Assembly: GCF_030549615.1 (NCBI RefSeq)
Contig: NZ_CP130832.1
Location: forward strand, 2,852,001 to 2,916,000
Reading direction: 5' to 3'
From: Stenotrophomonas sp. 610A2
GTDB taxonomy: Bacteria > Pseudomonadota > Gammaproteobacteria > Xanthomonadales > Xanthomonadaceae
Length of the DNA stretch: 64,000 nt
Below are positions 1-9,045 of the stretch, in pieces. Made by a program: the position numbers and the translations under genes. Within the stretch, counting starts at the first letter, position 1, and each line of letters opens with the position of its first letter. The notes beneath the pieces are model-generated. The model saw only the letters and a program-made list of their open reading frames with translations. It had not been told where the DNA came from and did not search any database.

Positions 1-21
1 CTCGGCGCCCGTATCCAGCCA

Positions 22-1320
22 TCAGCCCTGCAACGCGCTCCAGCGCGCGGCGAGCTCATCCAGCCTAAGATCCGCCGCAGCACCGGGCGACACACGCGCC
101 GCCAAGCTGCCTTCGGGTGTACGCCCCTGCCCCGCTGTATCCGAGGCCTCCGCTGCAGCCTTGTAGGCATCGCGGAATGGCACACCCGCCACCGCGGCTT
201 CCACTGCAACGTCAGTCGCGTACATGCCCGAATCAATCGCGGCGCGGATGTTGTCGTCGCGCCAATCCAGGTTCGACAACAAGGCCGGCAGCAGCTCCAG
301 CGCCGCCAGACCACGACCAAAGCCGTGCACGATCGCGCCCTTGGAGTTCTGCAGGTCACGCTGGTAGCCAGACGGCAGTGACAGCAGCTGCTCGATCTCG
401 GTGCGCGCGGCGGCAATGCTGGCATGGGTGGCGCGCATCAATTCGATGACGTCCGGGTTGCGCTTGTTCGGCATGATCGAGCTGCCGGTGGTGTACTGCG
501 CCGGCAACGCCACGAATGCGAACTCGCCGGTGGTGAACAAGGACAGATCCCAGGCGATACGACGCAGGTCCAATGTCGCGCCACCCAAAGCTTCCAACGC
601 AGCCAACTCGAACTTGCCGCGCGAGAGCTGCGCATAGATCGGGCTGATCTGCATGCGCGAGAAACCCAGCGCTGCCGTGGTGTGCTCGCGGTCGAGCGGC
701 AGGTTGACGCCATAACCGGCCGCCGTACCCAGCGGGTTGGTGTCGATCAGCGCACGCGTGTCGCGGGCACGGATCGCGTTGTCGATGAACGCTTCGGCCC
801 AGCCGGCCCACCACATGCCCGCCGAGGACACCACGGCGCGTTGGATATGCGTGTAACCCGGCAACGGCTGCAGCTGTTCGGCAGCAGCGCGGTCCAGCGC
901 GACCTTGGCAACTTCAGTGCTGATCTGCGCTACGCGCTCCAGCTTGTCCTTCAGCCACAGGCGCGTGGCGACCAGGATCTGGTCATTGCGGCTGCGGCCG
1001 GTGTGGATCTTGCGGCCGGCATCGCCCAGACGCTCGGTCAGGCGCGCTTCGATGGCCGAATGGCAATCCTCGTACTGCTCGTCCAGCACGAACGCCCCGC
1101 TGCGGAAATCGTCGGCCAGGATTGCCAGCTCGCGCTTCAGCGCAGCCAACTCATCGGCACTGAGGATGCCGATGTGCTGCAGGCCTTCGGCATGCGCGGT
1201 GCTGGCCTGGATGTCGTGCAGGAAAAACTCGCGGTCCAGGATGACATCGTCACCGGCCAGGAAGGTCTGGATCTTCGCGTCAACCGCAACGCCGGGTTTC
1301 TGCCAAAGCAAATTAGTCAT
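22..1320 (-). CDS. argH: argininosuccinate lyase
   Basis: Cleaves argininosuccinate to arginine and fumarate, the last step of arginine synthesis in the cytoplasm. The 432-residue protein has the fumarase/aspartase superfamily signature [12 protein letters not shown] near residue 275 and the typical GRSRNDQ segment near residue 108. The length is slightly short of the usual 460 but both ends look complete. The ATG start follows a GAGA-rich leader. It is the last gene of the minus-strand arginine cluster, separated from argC by about 90 bases that carry a dispersed palindrome. Identification is secure from sequence and context. Confidence 0.95.
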   Translation of the reverse strand: MTNLLWQKPGVAVDAKIQTFLAGDDVILDREFFLHDIQASTAHAEGLQHIGILSADELAALKRELAILADDFRSGAFVLDEQYEDCHSAIEARLTERLGDAGRKIHTGRSRNDQILVATRLWLKDKLERVAQISTEVAKVALDRAAAEQLQPLPGYTHIQRAVVSSAGMWWAGWAEAFIDNAIRARDTRALIDTNPLGTAAGYGVNLPLDREHTTAALGFSRMQISPIYAQLSRGKFELAALEALGGATLDLRRIAWDLSLFTTGEFAFVALPAQYTTGSSIMPNKRNPDVIELMRATHASIAAARTEIEQLLSLPSGYQRDLQNSKGAIVHGFGRGLAALELLPALLSNLDWRDDNIRAAIDSGMYATDVAVEAAVAGVPFRDAYKAAAEASDTAGQGRTPEGSLAARVSPGAAADLRLDELAARWSALQG

Positions 1321-1346
1321 GTCGATCTCTCAGAAGACAATGCATT

Positions 1347-1372
1347 TGTAGGAGCGGCGTAAGCCGCGAAGC
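1347..1372. repeat. dispersed palindromic repeat, GGAGCGGCGTAAGCCGCGAAGC type
   Basis: Short palindromic element (core GCGGC-GTAAG-CCGC) in the argC-argH gap. The same core recurs near 24672, 35700, 35773, 40270, 40320, 56524 and 56599, always between genes. It behaves like a REP-type element; function is not known from this window. Confidence 0.75.
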
Positions 1373-1411
1373 CAAAGATCCATCAGGTCTCCGGCACTAC
1401 CCACAAACAAA

Positions 1412-2365
1412 TCAGTACGGAACCGCCATCAGCTCATCCAGCCCCAACGCCCGGTTGAGGTTCTGCAATGCCTGCGTGGCCGCGCCCTTGAGCAGGTTAT
1501 CGATGGTCGCCACCACCACCACGCGCTTGTTGCCCGGCGCCATGGTGAAGCCACCAATCTGCACGCCGTGCTTGCCGGCAATGCGACTGACCCACGGCGC
1601 CTCATCAACCACTTCGATCAGCGGCTCGTTGGCATAGCGCTGCTCATACAGCGCGACAATCTCCTCGCGGCTGCGCGGCTGCTGCAGCCACAGGTTGACG
1701 GTCATGGTGATGCCGCGGAAATGCGGGGCCACGTGTGGCATGAATTCCACCGGCACGCCGAGCTGGGTCGACACCTCGCGCTCATGCACGTGGTTGGTCA
1801 GCGCATACGGCATCAGGTTGTCGCGCAGCAGCTCGGGGTTGTTCTTGTCAGAAGGCGTAGTGCCGGCGCCGGACCAACCGGAAACACCAAAGCAGGTCGG
1901 CGGCCCAGCCAGCTGGCTCAGCAGCGGCGCGATCGCCAACTGCATCGCAGTGGCATAGCAGCCTGGGTTGCTGATCCGCTTCTGCCCGGCATAGCGCGCG
2001 CGGGTCAGCTCCGGCAGGCCGTAGTACCAGCTATTGTCGAAGCGGTAGTCTGCCGACAGGTCAACGATCACCGTATCCGGTGCGGCCGCATCCAGCGCGG
2101 CCACGAAGGGCTCGCCCTTGCCATTCGGCAGCGCCAGCACCACCGCGTCCACACCCTTGGCGGCAACCGCGTCCGGGCCCAGGCTTTCGTAGCGCAACTC
2201 GCCCTTGTAGTCCTCGTTGTGATCGGCCACGCGCTGCCCGTCGAGCTCACGCGAGGACACGAAGGCCAGCTCGATGCGCGGGTGTGCGGCCAGCAGGCGG
2301 ATCAACTCGGCGCCGGTGTAACCGCGCGCGCCAACGATGCCTACCGAGAATTTCTTGTCAGTCAT
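1412..2365 (-). CDS. argC: N-acetyl-gamma-glutamyl-phosphate reductase
   Basis: NADPH-dependent reduction of N-acetylglutamyl phosphate to the semialdehyde. The 317-residue protein starts with a Rossmann fold ([10 protein letters not shown], residues 11-20), and the catalytic cysteine lies in SNPGCYATA (Cys136). I chose the ATG at 2365, not an upstream in-frame codon, because the conserved N-terminus begins there and the codon overlaps the stop of the preceding acetyltransferase gene as ATGA. That implies translational coupling. The reading frame continues upstream of this start, but that stretch is non-homologous. Confidence 0.95.
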   Translation of the reverse strand: MTDKKFSVGIVGARGYTGAELIRLLAAHPRIELAFVSSRELDGQRVADHNEDYKGELRYESLGPDAVAAKGVDAVVLALPNGKGEPFVAALDAAAPDTVIVDLSADYRFDNSWYYGLPELTRARYAGQKRISNPGCYATAMQLAIAPLLSQLAGPPTCFGVSGWSGAGTTPSDKNNPELLRDNLMPYALTNHVHEREVSTQLGVPVEFMPHVAPHFRGITMTVNLWLQQPRSREEIVALYEQRYANEPLIEVVDEAPWVSRIAGKHGVQIGGFTMAPGNKRVVVVATIDNLLKGAATQALQNLNRALGLDELMAVPY

Positions 2366-2976
2366 GAATGCGAATCCAGAAGGAATTGCAGGTGGGCTTT
2401 CACCGCCGGCCACTCCGTGTCGATGATGGAAAACACCACGGTATCGCGACGCGATCCGTCGGCGTGACGCTTGTGGCTGCGCAGCACGCCATCCTGCTTC
2501 GCGCCGAGGCGGGCGATGGCGGTACGCGAGGCATGATTGAACCAGCTGGTCTCGAAGCCAACGCTGATACAACCCAGGGTTTCAAAGGCGTGATGCAACA
2601 ACAGCAGCTTTGCTTCGGTGTTCAAACCGCTGCGCTGCACGCGCGGGTGGTACCAGGTGTAGCCGATGTTCAAACGCGGCACGTCGGCTTCCAGCGCGTA
2701 GAAGCGGGTACTGCCAACCACCTCGCCACTGGCATCGCGAACCACGAAGGCCAGCACCCGGCCCTGCGACTGCGCTTCCAACGCAGCGACGACGTAGTGA
2801 CCGGCGTGCTCGGGGGTTGGCACATTGGTGTACCAGCAGCGCGACAACTCGCCTTCCCCCAAGGCACGCTGCAGTGCCGGCACATGTGCGAGCTGCAAGG
2901 GCTCCAGGGTCACGTGCCGCCCCTTCAGGATTGGCACCTGACCCCAGTGTCCGGCGGCGGCCAGATCCATGCTCAT
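2362..2976 (-). CDS. GNAT-family N-acetyltransferase (RimJ/RimL-like) in the arginine operon
   Basis: The 204-residue protein has the layout of RimJ/RimL-type acetyltransferases: [12 protein letters not shown] near the N-terminus, then [19 protein letters not shown] around residues 125-145 in the acetyl-CoA-binding region. It overlaps both neighbours by four bases: argB ends in ATGA at its start and argC begins in ATGA at its stop. It is thus translationally locked between two core arginine genes. The substrate is unknown; a role in arginine metabolism or N-terminal protein acetylation is inference from position. It is distinct from the synthase domain fused to ArgB. Confidence 0.85.
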   Translation of the reverse strand: MSMDLAAAGHWGQVPILKGRHVTLEPLQLAHVPALQRALGEGELSRCWYTNVPTPEHAGHYVVAALEAQSQGRVLAFVVRDASGEVVGSTRFYALEADVPRLNIGYTWYHPRVQRSGLNTEAKLLLLHHAFETLGCISVGFETSWFNHASRTAIARLGAKQDGVLRSHKRHADGSRRDTVVFSIIDTEWPAVKAHLQFLLDSHS

Positions 2977-4301
2977 CCCTGCAGGCTCGGTTTGCGCTCG
3001 CCGCAGTGCGCGACGTAGCCCTTGATGCTGTCGAAGTCATTGGCGCCGAACCAGAACACCTTCCAGTGGTCCAGCTTGTAGCAGCCATCCGACTCGGAAT
3101 AGTAGAAATGATTGACCGGATTGCCGTTGCGCGAGCGCCAGAACAGCTGCGGGGTTTCCTCCAGCATCACGTTCCACACGGCACGTCCCAGGCCTTCGCC
3201 CTGTGCGTCATCCAGCACGGCGAACTTGTCCAGGTACACGCCTTCGGCCTCATCGGTCAGCACCACCGCAGTGCGGTAGTTTTCGCTGACATAGGCGCGC
3301 AGCAGTTTGGTCTTTTCGAAATAGTCCGGCACCAGCGTGCGGCCGAAGCTCGACTCGATCAGCCGCTTCAGGCGTGCGGTATCAAGTTGATCCCACGACG
3401 TTGCCTTTAGCACCTTTTCACCACGGCGGACCAGCGTACCGGAGCCCTTATGGGTGAACAGTTCCTTGGCCAGATCGGCCGGGCGCGTGATCGATACCGA
3501 GGATTCTTCTGGCAAACGATCCAGCAAGTCCTTGATCTGCTCGATCTTGACCCGCATGCCGCCGTGGATCCACGGCTGCTGCATCAGCTGGTCGTACTCG
3601 GTGGACAGGTTGATCGAATCGATCAGGTTGCCCTCTTCATCAAGCAGGCCACCGGTTCCGGTCAGGAAGATGATCTTGTACGGCTGCAGCTCCTGCACCA
3701 GCTCATTGGCGGCGAAGTCGGCATTGACGTTGAGGATCTGCCCGCTCGGGGTTTCGCCCAGGCTGGTGATCACCGGGATCGAGCCGGCGCGCAGGCTGGC
3801 CTCGATCGGCGCGAGGTTGACCTTCTTCACCTCGCCGACCAGGCCGTAGGTATCCAGATCCAGGTACTCGGCTTCGAACACACCGCCGGTGATCGAAGTG
3901 GCGCGCGCTCCGTTCTGCTGCAGCGCCTCGACCAGCTTGAGGTTGGATTGCTGGAACACCTTGCGCACGATAGCCAACGCTTCCGGCGAGGTCACACGCA
4001 GGCCATCGATGGTCTTCTTCTCGATGCCGGCAGCGGACAGTTCGGCATCCAGCTGCGGGCCGGCACCGTGCAGCACGATCGGGGTCAGGCCGACTTCCTG
4101 CAGGAACGACAACGACGAAGTCAGCGCTTCCAGATCGTCGCGCAGCACCGCGCCACCGACCTTGACCACGGCAAAGCGCTTGGCATCAAGCTGCGAGAAG
4201 CGCTTGAGGTACTGGCTGATTTCCTTCGCGCTGGCCATGCTCGAAAGCAGGCGGACGATGGTCTGGCGGGTCTGGCGGTGCGGCTGCATGGCTGGGGACA
4301 T
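2973..4301 (-). CDS. argB: bifunctional N-acetylglutamate kinase / N-acetylglutamate synthase
   Basis: First two steps of arginine synthesis in one 442-residue chain. An amino-acid-kinase domain spans roughly residues 25-285 (VVKVGGAVL near residue 45, LHGAGPQLD near 98). It is followed by a C-terminal acetyltransferase domain of the vertebrate-like NAGS type (about 290-442, with [19 protein letters not shown]). Xanthomonas has a known bifunctional NAGS-K of this build, and no separate argA is seen here. The ATG at 4301 lacks a clear Shine-Dalgarno; internal ATGs at 4289 and 4238 are alternatives. A 72-base gap with two hairpins separates it from argE. Confidence 0.93.
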   Translation of the reverse strand: MSPAMQPHRQTRQTIVRLLSSMASAKEISQYLKRFSQLDAKRFAVVKVGGAVLRDDLEALTSSLSFLQEVGLTPIVLHGAGPQLDAELSAAGIEKKTIDGLRVTSPEALAIVRKVFQQSNLKLVEALQQNGARATSITGGVFEAEYLDLDTYGLVGEVKKVNLAPIEASLRAGSIPVITSLGETPSGQILNVNADFAANELVQELQPYKIIFLTGTGGLLDEEGNLIDSINLSTEYDQLMQQPWIHGGMRVKIEQIKDLLDRLPEESSVSITRPADLAKELFTHKGSGTLVRRGEKVLKATSWDQLDTARLKRLIESSFGRTLVPDYFEKTKLLRAYVSENYRTAVVLTDEAEGVYLDKFAVLDDAQGEGLGRAVWNVMLEETPQLFWRSRNGNPVNHFYYSESDGCYKLDHWKVFWFGANDFDSIKGYVAHCGERKPSLQG

Positions 4302-4317
4302 TACTTGTATCTACGTG

Positions 4318-4361
4318 GCGACGTTCAGCGTCGCGGGAAGGAGCCGGCGGCAGGCCGCCGG
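4318..4361 (-). other. tandem hairpins between argE and argB
   Basis: The 72-base gap holds two perfect inverted repeats: GCGACG/CGTCGC (4318-4323 with 4329-4334) and CCGGCGG/CCGCCGG (4344-4350 with 4355-4361). Neither has a T-run, so they look more like mRNA-stability or polarity elements than terminators. Function is inferred. Confidence 0.5.
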
Positions 4362-4373
4362 GCCACGAACGGC

Positions 4374-5471
4374 TCAGGCGCCGCGTTGCAGGATCTGCAG
4401 CACCGATTCGGCGTAACGCTGCAACTGCTCCAGCGTCACGAATTCATCGGCGGTGTGGGCCTGGGCGATGTCACCTGGGCCGTACACCATGGTTGTGTAA
4501 CCACCGGCCGAGAACAGCGAAGCCTCGGTCCAGAAATCCACGGCATTGCCAATCGGCAGGCCAAGCTCGTCAGCGATATCACGCGCAGCCAGACGACGTT
4601 CCTCGGCGCGGGCGATATCACCGGAGGGCAGGCTCGGGCCGCGGAAGGTTTCTTCAAAGTGCGCGGCCTGCGGTTCGGCAAAACCGGCGAAGGTGCCCAG
4701 CAGCGCGTCAATATCCATCGACGGCAGCGGTCGGAAGCCAAAACGCAGCTCAGCTTCGGGCGCAATCATGTTGGCCTTGATGCCGCCTTCGACCCGGCCG
4801 ATGTTGAAGCGCAGGCCAGTCAAGCCGCCGAAGCGCGCGTGCGCCAGCGACTCGACATGGTCCAGGGCCTTGCCGCCCCAACGCATCGCCTGATGCAGGG
4901 CGCTGGCCGATGGATCCTGCTTGCCCGAAGCATGGCCGGCGCGGCCCTGGAACTTCATCAGCACCGAACTGATGCCGCGGTGCGCGAGTACCGCTTCGCT
5001 CATGGTCGGCTCGGCGACGATCACCGCTTCATAGGCGATGCCACGCGCCAGGAAGGCAGCGATGCAACGCGGGTCATTGGCTTCTTCGTCACTGGAGAAC
5101 AGGAAGGCAGCATCGCCATCGGTCAGGTTGGCGGCGGCCACCAGCGCTGCGGCGGCGCCCTTGATGTCGCAGACGCCGAGGCCGACAACGCGGTCATCGA
5201 GGCGGCGCATCACGTGCGGATCAGCCGACCAGTGCGGGGAATCCGGCACGGTATCCAGATGCACGTTGAACAGGTATTTGGGAGTGCCGCGCACCGCGTA
5301 GAAACTGACCGCACCAGCACCGTGGTCGATCACCTCGACATTGAAGCCCGGCAGGTTGTCGCGCAGGTAATCAAAGATGCCACCGGTGGTGATGGCACGC
5401 GGCGGATTGCGGGTGTCGTAGGACACCAGCTTTTCCAGGTGATCGAGGGTGGATTGGAGCAGCTTGGTCAT
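4374..5471 (-). CDS. argE: M20 deacetylase of arginine synthesis (N-acetylcitrulline/acetylornithine deacetylase)
   Basis: Zinc-dependent M20 amidohydrolase, 365 residues. Metal-site motifs are visible: NVHLDTVPDSPHW (about residue 68), GVCDIKGAAA (about 100) and SSDEEAND (about 127). A neighbouring gene encodes an acetylornithine transcarbamylase, so the expected substrate is N-acetyl-L-citrulline, as known for the Xanthomonas enzyme, rather than acetylornithine. That assignment is family knowledge plus context. It lies in the minus-strand arginine operon between argG and argB. Confidence 0.92.
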   Translation of the reverse strand: MTKLLQSTLDHLEKLVSYDTRNPPRAITTGGIFDYLRDNLPGFNVEVIDHGAGAVSFYAVRGTPKYLFNVHLDTVPDSPHWSADPHVMRRLDDRVVGLGVCDIKGAAAALVAAANLTDGDAAFLFSSDEEANDPRCIAAFLARGIAYEAVIVAEPTMSEAVLAHRGISSVLMKFQGRAGHASGKQDPSASALHQAMRWGGKALDHVESLAHARFGGLTGLRFNIGRVEGGIKANMIAPEAELRFGFRPLPSMDIDALLGTFAGFAEPQAAHFEETFRGPSLPSGDIARAEERRLAARDIADELGLPIGNAVDFWTEASLFSAGGYTTMVYGPGDIAQAHTADEFVTLEQLQRYAESVLQILQRGA

Positions 5472-5508
5472 GGCGGGCAGCAGGTCTCACAGCAATGATC
5501 GGAGGGCG

Positions 5509-5556
5509 TCCCTTCTCCCGCTTGCGGGGGAAGGTGCCCGAAGGGCGGATGGGGGG
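5509..5556. repeat. CTTCTCCC/GGGGGAAG-type intergenic repeat
   Basis: Imperfect palindrome between argE and argG. It belongs to a dispersed set sharing a CTTCTCCC/GGGAGAAG stem followed by a CGCCC/GGGCG block; related copies are at 24723 and 44235. Confidence 0.6.
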
Positions 5557-5612
5557 AGCTTTTGATTTGCCTTGTCTGCCTTGTGAGCGAACAACGACAG
5601 AAGCAGAAGCTG

Positions 5613-5656
5613 CCCTCACCCCAACCCCTCTCCCGTGAACGGGAGAGGGGCTTTGA
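5613..5656. repeat. CCCTCACCCCAACCCCTCTCCC-type intergenic palindrome
   Basis: A fixed CCCTCACCCCAA head is followed by a CCCCTCTCCC/GGGAGAGGGG hairpin. Copies occur at 6969, 10459, 10545 (inverted) and 44358. It sits between argG and argE and could form a hairpin in the operon mRNA. Confidence 0.7.
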
Positions 5657-5673
5657 GCATCACGCATCTCGCC

Positions 5674-6864
5674 TTAGCGATTTACCTGCGCATACAGCGT
5701 GGAGCTCATGCCGAACAGCTTGATGAAGCCTTCGGCTTCTTCCACGCCCCAGTCCGCCGACTGCGCGTAGGTCGCGCCCTTGGCATTGAGGATGTGCTCC
5801 GAACGCACCGCCACCGCATCAACGCGGCCGCCGCGGGTTTCCAGCACCACTTCACCGGTGACCTTGGCCTGCGAAGCCTTCAGGAAGGCTTCGATGTCGG
5901 TCTTGAGCGGGTCGTGGTAGAAGCCTTCGTACACCAGCTCCACCCACTTGCGTGCGACTTCCGGCTTGAAGCGGTTCTGCTGCTTGGTCAGAACGGTGTC
6001 TTCCAGCGCGCGGTGCGCGGCCAGCAGCGAGACCAGGCCCGGTGCTTCGTACACGATGCGGCCCTTCAGGCCGATCACGGTGTCGCCGGTGTACACGCCA
6101 CGGCCCACGCCGTACTGCGCGAACAGCTTGTTGAGCTTGGCCAGGATCTGCTCACCCGGCAGTTCCTTGCCGTCCAGCGCAACTGCTTCGCCTTCAACGA
6201 ACTTCAGGGTCACGGTCAGCGGCTCGATCGGCCAGGCGCTGCGCGGTGCGCACCAGCCACGGGCGCCTTCGCCCGGGGCTTCCCACTTGTCGATCTCGCC
6301 GCCGGACATGGTCAGGCCCAGCAGGTTCTCGTTGATGGTGTAGGCCTGCTGCTTGGCGCGCACGCCGAAGCCGCGCGCTTCCAGGTACTTCTGCTCGTAG
6401 GCGCGGGTCTGGGTGTGCTCCTTCTGGATTTCACGGATCGGCGCGACGATCTGGTAATCGCCCAATGCCTTCACCGCCAGGTCGAAACGCACCTGGTCGT
6501 TGCCCATGCCGGTGCAGCCGTGGGCGATGATGTTGGTGCCCAGCTCGGCGGCGCGCTTGAGCGCGGCATCGACGATCAGGTAACGGTCGGAGACCAGCAG
6601 CGGGTACTGGCCCTGGTAACCCTCGCCCGCCCACACGAACGGCTTGACGAAGCCATTCCAGATGGCCGGGCCGCCATCGACGGTGACGTGGCTGGTGACG
6701 CCCAGCTCGGCCGCACGCTTTTCAATGAAGTCACGCTCGTCGGCATCCACGCCGCCGGTGTCGGCGAACACGGTGTGCACGTTGTAACCACGCTCCTGCA
6801 GGTAAGGCACGCAGAAGCTGGTGTCGAGGCCGCCGGAGAAGGCGAGGACGATGTCTTTGCTCAT
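5674..6864 (-). CDS. argG: argininosuccinate synthase
   Basis: ATP-dependent joining of citrulline and aspartate. The 396-residue protein starts with the pyrophosphatase-loop motif [13 protein letters not shown] at residues 5-17, and the family segment [14 protein letters not shown] follows near residue 110. I place the start at the ATG at 6864 because the conserved N-terminus begins there; sequence further upstream in frame is repeat DNA. In the acetylated pathway used here, its citrulline comes from ArgE-type deacetylation of N-acetylcitrulline. Confidence 0.96.
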   Translation of the reverse strand: MSKDIVLAFSGGLDTSFCVPYLQERGYNVHTVFADTGGVDADERDFIEKRAAELGVTSHVTVDGGPAIWNGFVKPFVWAGEGYQGQYPLLVSDRYLIVDAALKRAAELGTNIIAHGCTGMGNDQVRFDLAVKALGDYQIVAPIREIQKEHTQTRAYEQKYLEARGFGVRAKQQAYTINENLLGLTMSGGEIDKWEAPGEGARGWCAPRSAWPIEPLTVTLKFVEGEAVALDGKELPGEQILAKLNKLFAQYGVGRGVYTGDTVIGLKGRIVYEAPGLVSLLAAHRALEDTVLTKQQNRFKPEVARKWVELVYEGFYHDPLKTDIEAFLKASQAKVTGEVVLETRGGRVDAVAVRSEHILNAKGATYAQSADWGVEEAEGFIKLFGMSSTLYAQVNR

Positions 6865-6968
6865 GGGGAAGGAATCTCTGCTTTTGATCTTTGAGCCCCT
6901 CGCCCGCCGAAGGAGGGGTTGGGGAGGGGGTAATGAAATGGAGGCGTTGCCTGGAGCGAGGAGCGTTG

Positions 6969-7009
6969 CCCTCACCCCAACCCCTCTCCCACTGGGAGAG
7001 GGGCTAAAG
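6969..7009. repeat. CCCTCACCCCAACCCCTCTCCC-type intergenic palindrome
   Basis: Second copy of this dispersed hairpin family, directly after the argF' stop. A degenerate relative (GCCCCTCGCCC...GGAGGGGTTGGGGAGG) lies at 6894-6931 in the same gap. Confidence 0.7.
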
Positions 7010-7011
7010 CA

Positions 7012-8022
7012 TTACTTGCCGATCACTGCCGCCATGATCGCCTTCTGTACGTGCAGGCGATTCTCGGCTTCGTTGATGGCAATACATTGCGGCGAATCCA
7101 TCACGCCATCCGTTGCCTTGACGTTGCGGCGCAGCGGCAGGCAGTGGCTGAACACGCCGTTGTTGGTCAGCGCCATCTTGGCCTCGTCGACGATGAAGTG
7201 CTTGTACTGATCACGGATCGGCTTTTCCGGCTCCCAGTTGCCGAAGAACGGCAGCGCACCCCAGCTCTTGGCGTAGACGACATCGGCGCCGGCATAGGCA
7301 CTCTGGATGTCGTGGCTGACCTGCAGCGAGCCACCGCTTTCGATCACGTTCTGCTCGGCCCAGCCCATGTAACGCTCGTCCAGGATGTAATCCGGGGTCG
7401 GGCACAGCAGGGTCACGTCCATGCCCATGCGGGTGGCGATGGTCAGCGCCGAGTTGGCCACGGCGGTGTTCAGCGGCTTGGGATGGTAGGTCCAGGTCAG
7501 CACGTACTTCTTGCCGCGCAGGTCGCTGGTGCCAAAGTGCTCCTGCAGCGCCAGGATGTGCGCCAGCTCCTGGCACGGATGGGTGATGGTCTCCATGTTG
7601 ATGACCGGCACCGGCGAATACTTGGCGAAGCTCTTGAGCACCTGGTCCTCGCGGTCCTTGCTCCAGTCCACGAACTTCGGGAAGGCGCGCACGCCGATCA
7701 GGTCGACGTAACGGCCCAGCACCTTGGCCACTTCGGCAATGTGCTCCTCGGTATCACCGTCCATCACCGTGCCGAGGTTGAACTCGATCGGCCATGCATC
7801 CTTGCCCGGCTGCAGCACCACCGCGTGGCCGCCCAGCTGGAACGCGCCCAGCTCGAAGCTGGTGCGGGTGCGCATGGACGGGTTGAAGAACACCAGGGCG
7901 ATCGACTTGCCCTTCAGGTCATCACCCAGCTTGTTCTGCTTGAACAACGACGCCTGGGTGAGCAGCGCGTCGAGCTCGGCGCGGCTCCAGTCCTGGGTGT
8001 TCAAAAAGTGCTTCAGAGACAT
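7012..8022 (-). CDS. argF': N-acetylornithine carbamoyltransferase
   Basis: Transfers carbamoyl phosphate to N-acetyl-L-ornithine, giving N-acetylcitrulline. The 336-residue protein has the carbamoyl-phosphate motif SMRTRTSFE (49-57) and HPCQELAHI. It keeps the residues known from the Xanthomonas campestris AOTCase at identical numbers: Trp77, Glu92 and Lys302 (the carboxylatable lysine). These separate it from ordinary ornithine and succinylornithine transcarbamylases. A strong AAGGAAGG ribosome site precedes the ATG. It is the first gene of the minus-strand arginine cluster, with a terminator about 100 bases upstream. Confidence 0.96.
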   Translation of the reverse strand: MSLKHFLNTQDWSRAELDALLTQASLFKQNKLGDDLKGKSIALVFFNPSMRTRTSFELGAFQLGGHAVVLQPGKDAWPIEFNLGTVMDGDTEEHIAEVAKVLGRYVDLIGVRAFPKFVDWSKDREDQVLKSFAKYSPVPVINMETITHPCQELAHILALQEHFGTSDLRGKKYVLTWTYHPKPLNTAVANSALTIATRMGMDVTLLCPTPDYILDERYMGWAEQNVIESGGSLQVSHDIQSAYAGADVVYAKSWGALPFFGNWEPEKPIRDQYKHFIVDEAKMALTNNGVFSHCLPLRRNVKATDGVMDSPQCIAINEAENRLHVQKAIMAAVIGK

Positions 8023-8120
8023 CGATCCTTCCTTTGTTGCGGAAAACCACCGTCGCCGGTGGGCGGATGCGCATGCGCGCGGCTCATTGCGTTTGAAACT
8101 TTTACCGAACCAGAAACGAA

Positions 8121-8144
8121 AAAACCCAGCCTGGGCTGGGTTTT
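8121..8144 (-). terminator. rho-independent terminator upstream of argF'
   Basis: AAAACCCAGC-CTGG-GCTGGGTTTT hairpin (8121-8130/8135-8144). On the minus strand it is followed by six Ts. It probably ends transcription of the secreted-protein gene at 8325. Because it lies in the argF' leader region it could also act as an attenuator. The rest of the 302-base gap (8023-8324) shows no gene and no recognisable arginine operator. Confidence 0.8.
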
Positions 8145-8324
8145 CAGAACGGACAGCACGAAGCTCCGGTCACCCAGCGAATATGTGGGATTCCGGTCGG
8201 CGGGCACGCGACGTCATGCCGGTGGCCATCCGGGCGGTGCTGGTTTCGTGCTGGAAGCTGGTGGCTTTCATCGTCGCGCATACTCGCACGCGGGTCGGGC
8301 CGGCGCAAGTGTCGCGGTGCAACA

Positions 8325-8879
8325 TCACGGAACGCTGGTGGCAGCAGGCGGCGCCTGGCCGATATCCGGGGTGATCGACACCCGCAGCTTGAGCCGGTTA
8401 CCGGGGTCTTCCGGCAGCCGCGAGCGGAATTTGATGCCCTTGTAGACGTAATCCACGTCATAGGCGATAGGCCGGCGGAACTCACGCCCGACCTCGACGA
8501 TCTTGCATTCAGGGGTCAGCAGCGCAGAAGAACCGCCAACGTTCTGCGGGGCGAGCGCCATATCTTCTTCCTGCGCCTGCCCTTCCTGTTTGAACATGCC
8601 ACGCACGGAGTCCCAGAAGCGGCGGAACCCGCCCTTGTCTTCCTCGCCCTTGACCTGCACCGGCGCCAGCGTGCGGGTGGACACCGGCTCGCAGTGCTCC
8701 TCGGTACGGCTGGCGCGCAGGGTCTGGAACACCGGCTCGACATTGAGCACCTGCGCATAGTCATAGCGCACGTTTTCCATGATCACCACGCGATTGCGCT
8801 GCTCTGGCTCCTGCGCAAGCGCGGGCACGGCGGCGCCAGCCAACAGGCAGATCATCGACAGCAATGGAGCAGGTTTCAT
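8325..8879 (-). CDS. secreted hypothetical protein
   Basis: The 184-residue protein has a clear Sec signal peptide (hydrophobic stretch, residues 7-21, cleavage after PALAQ). The predicted mature part is hydrophilic and has Cys in EEHCEP and in TPECKIVEVG, compatible with one disulfide. The ATG at 8879 is preferred; a TTG lies one codon earlier. It is divergent from cysS with a 166-base gap and ends at its own terminator. I do not recognise the family; the call of periplasmic location rests on the signal peptide only. Confidence 0.75.
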   Translation of the reverse strand: MKPAPLLSMICLLAGAAVPALAQEPEQRNRVVIMENVRYDYAQVLNVEPVFQTLRASRTEEHCEPVSTRTLAPVQVKGEEDKGGFRRFWDSVRGMFKQEGQAQEEDMALAPQNVGGSSALLTPECKIVEVGREFRRPIAYDVDYVYKGIKFRSRLPEDPGNRLKLRVSITPDIGQAPPAATSVP

Positions 8880-9045
8880 CAAGATATCGGCTGGTGCTTT
8901 GGGCGCGGGTGGCGGGTACTAGTGTAGGCAGCACAGCTGCCCCGGGCCTGAACATTACCCATCCGTACGCGTATTGCCCAGCCCGGGGGTGCCCGACCCG
9001 GCCCGGACCGCTAGAATTGGCCGGTTCGCTCACCCCCGGATTGCC

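Noticed and set aside
424..1362. Long plus-strand reading frame opposite argH
   Set aside because: Antisense to a clear argH; composition-driven open frame of high-GC DNA with no protein-like features.
3450..5498. 682-codon plus-strand reading frame opposite argB and argE
   Set aside because: Antisense of two well-supported enzymes; Gln/His/Arg-rich translation typical of a shadow frame.
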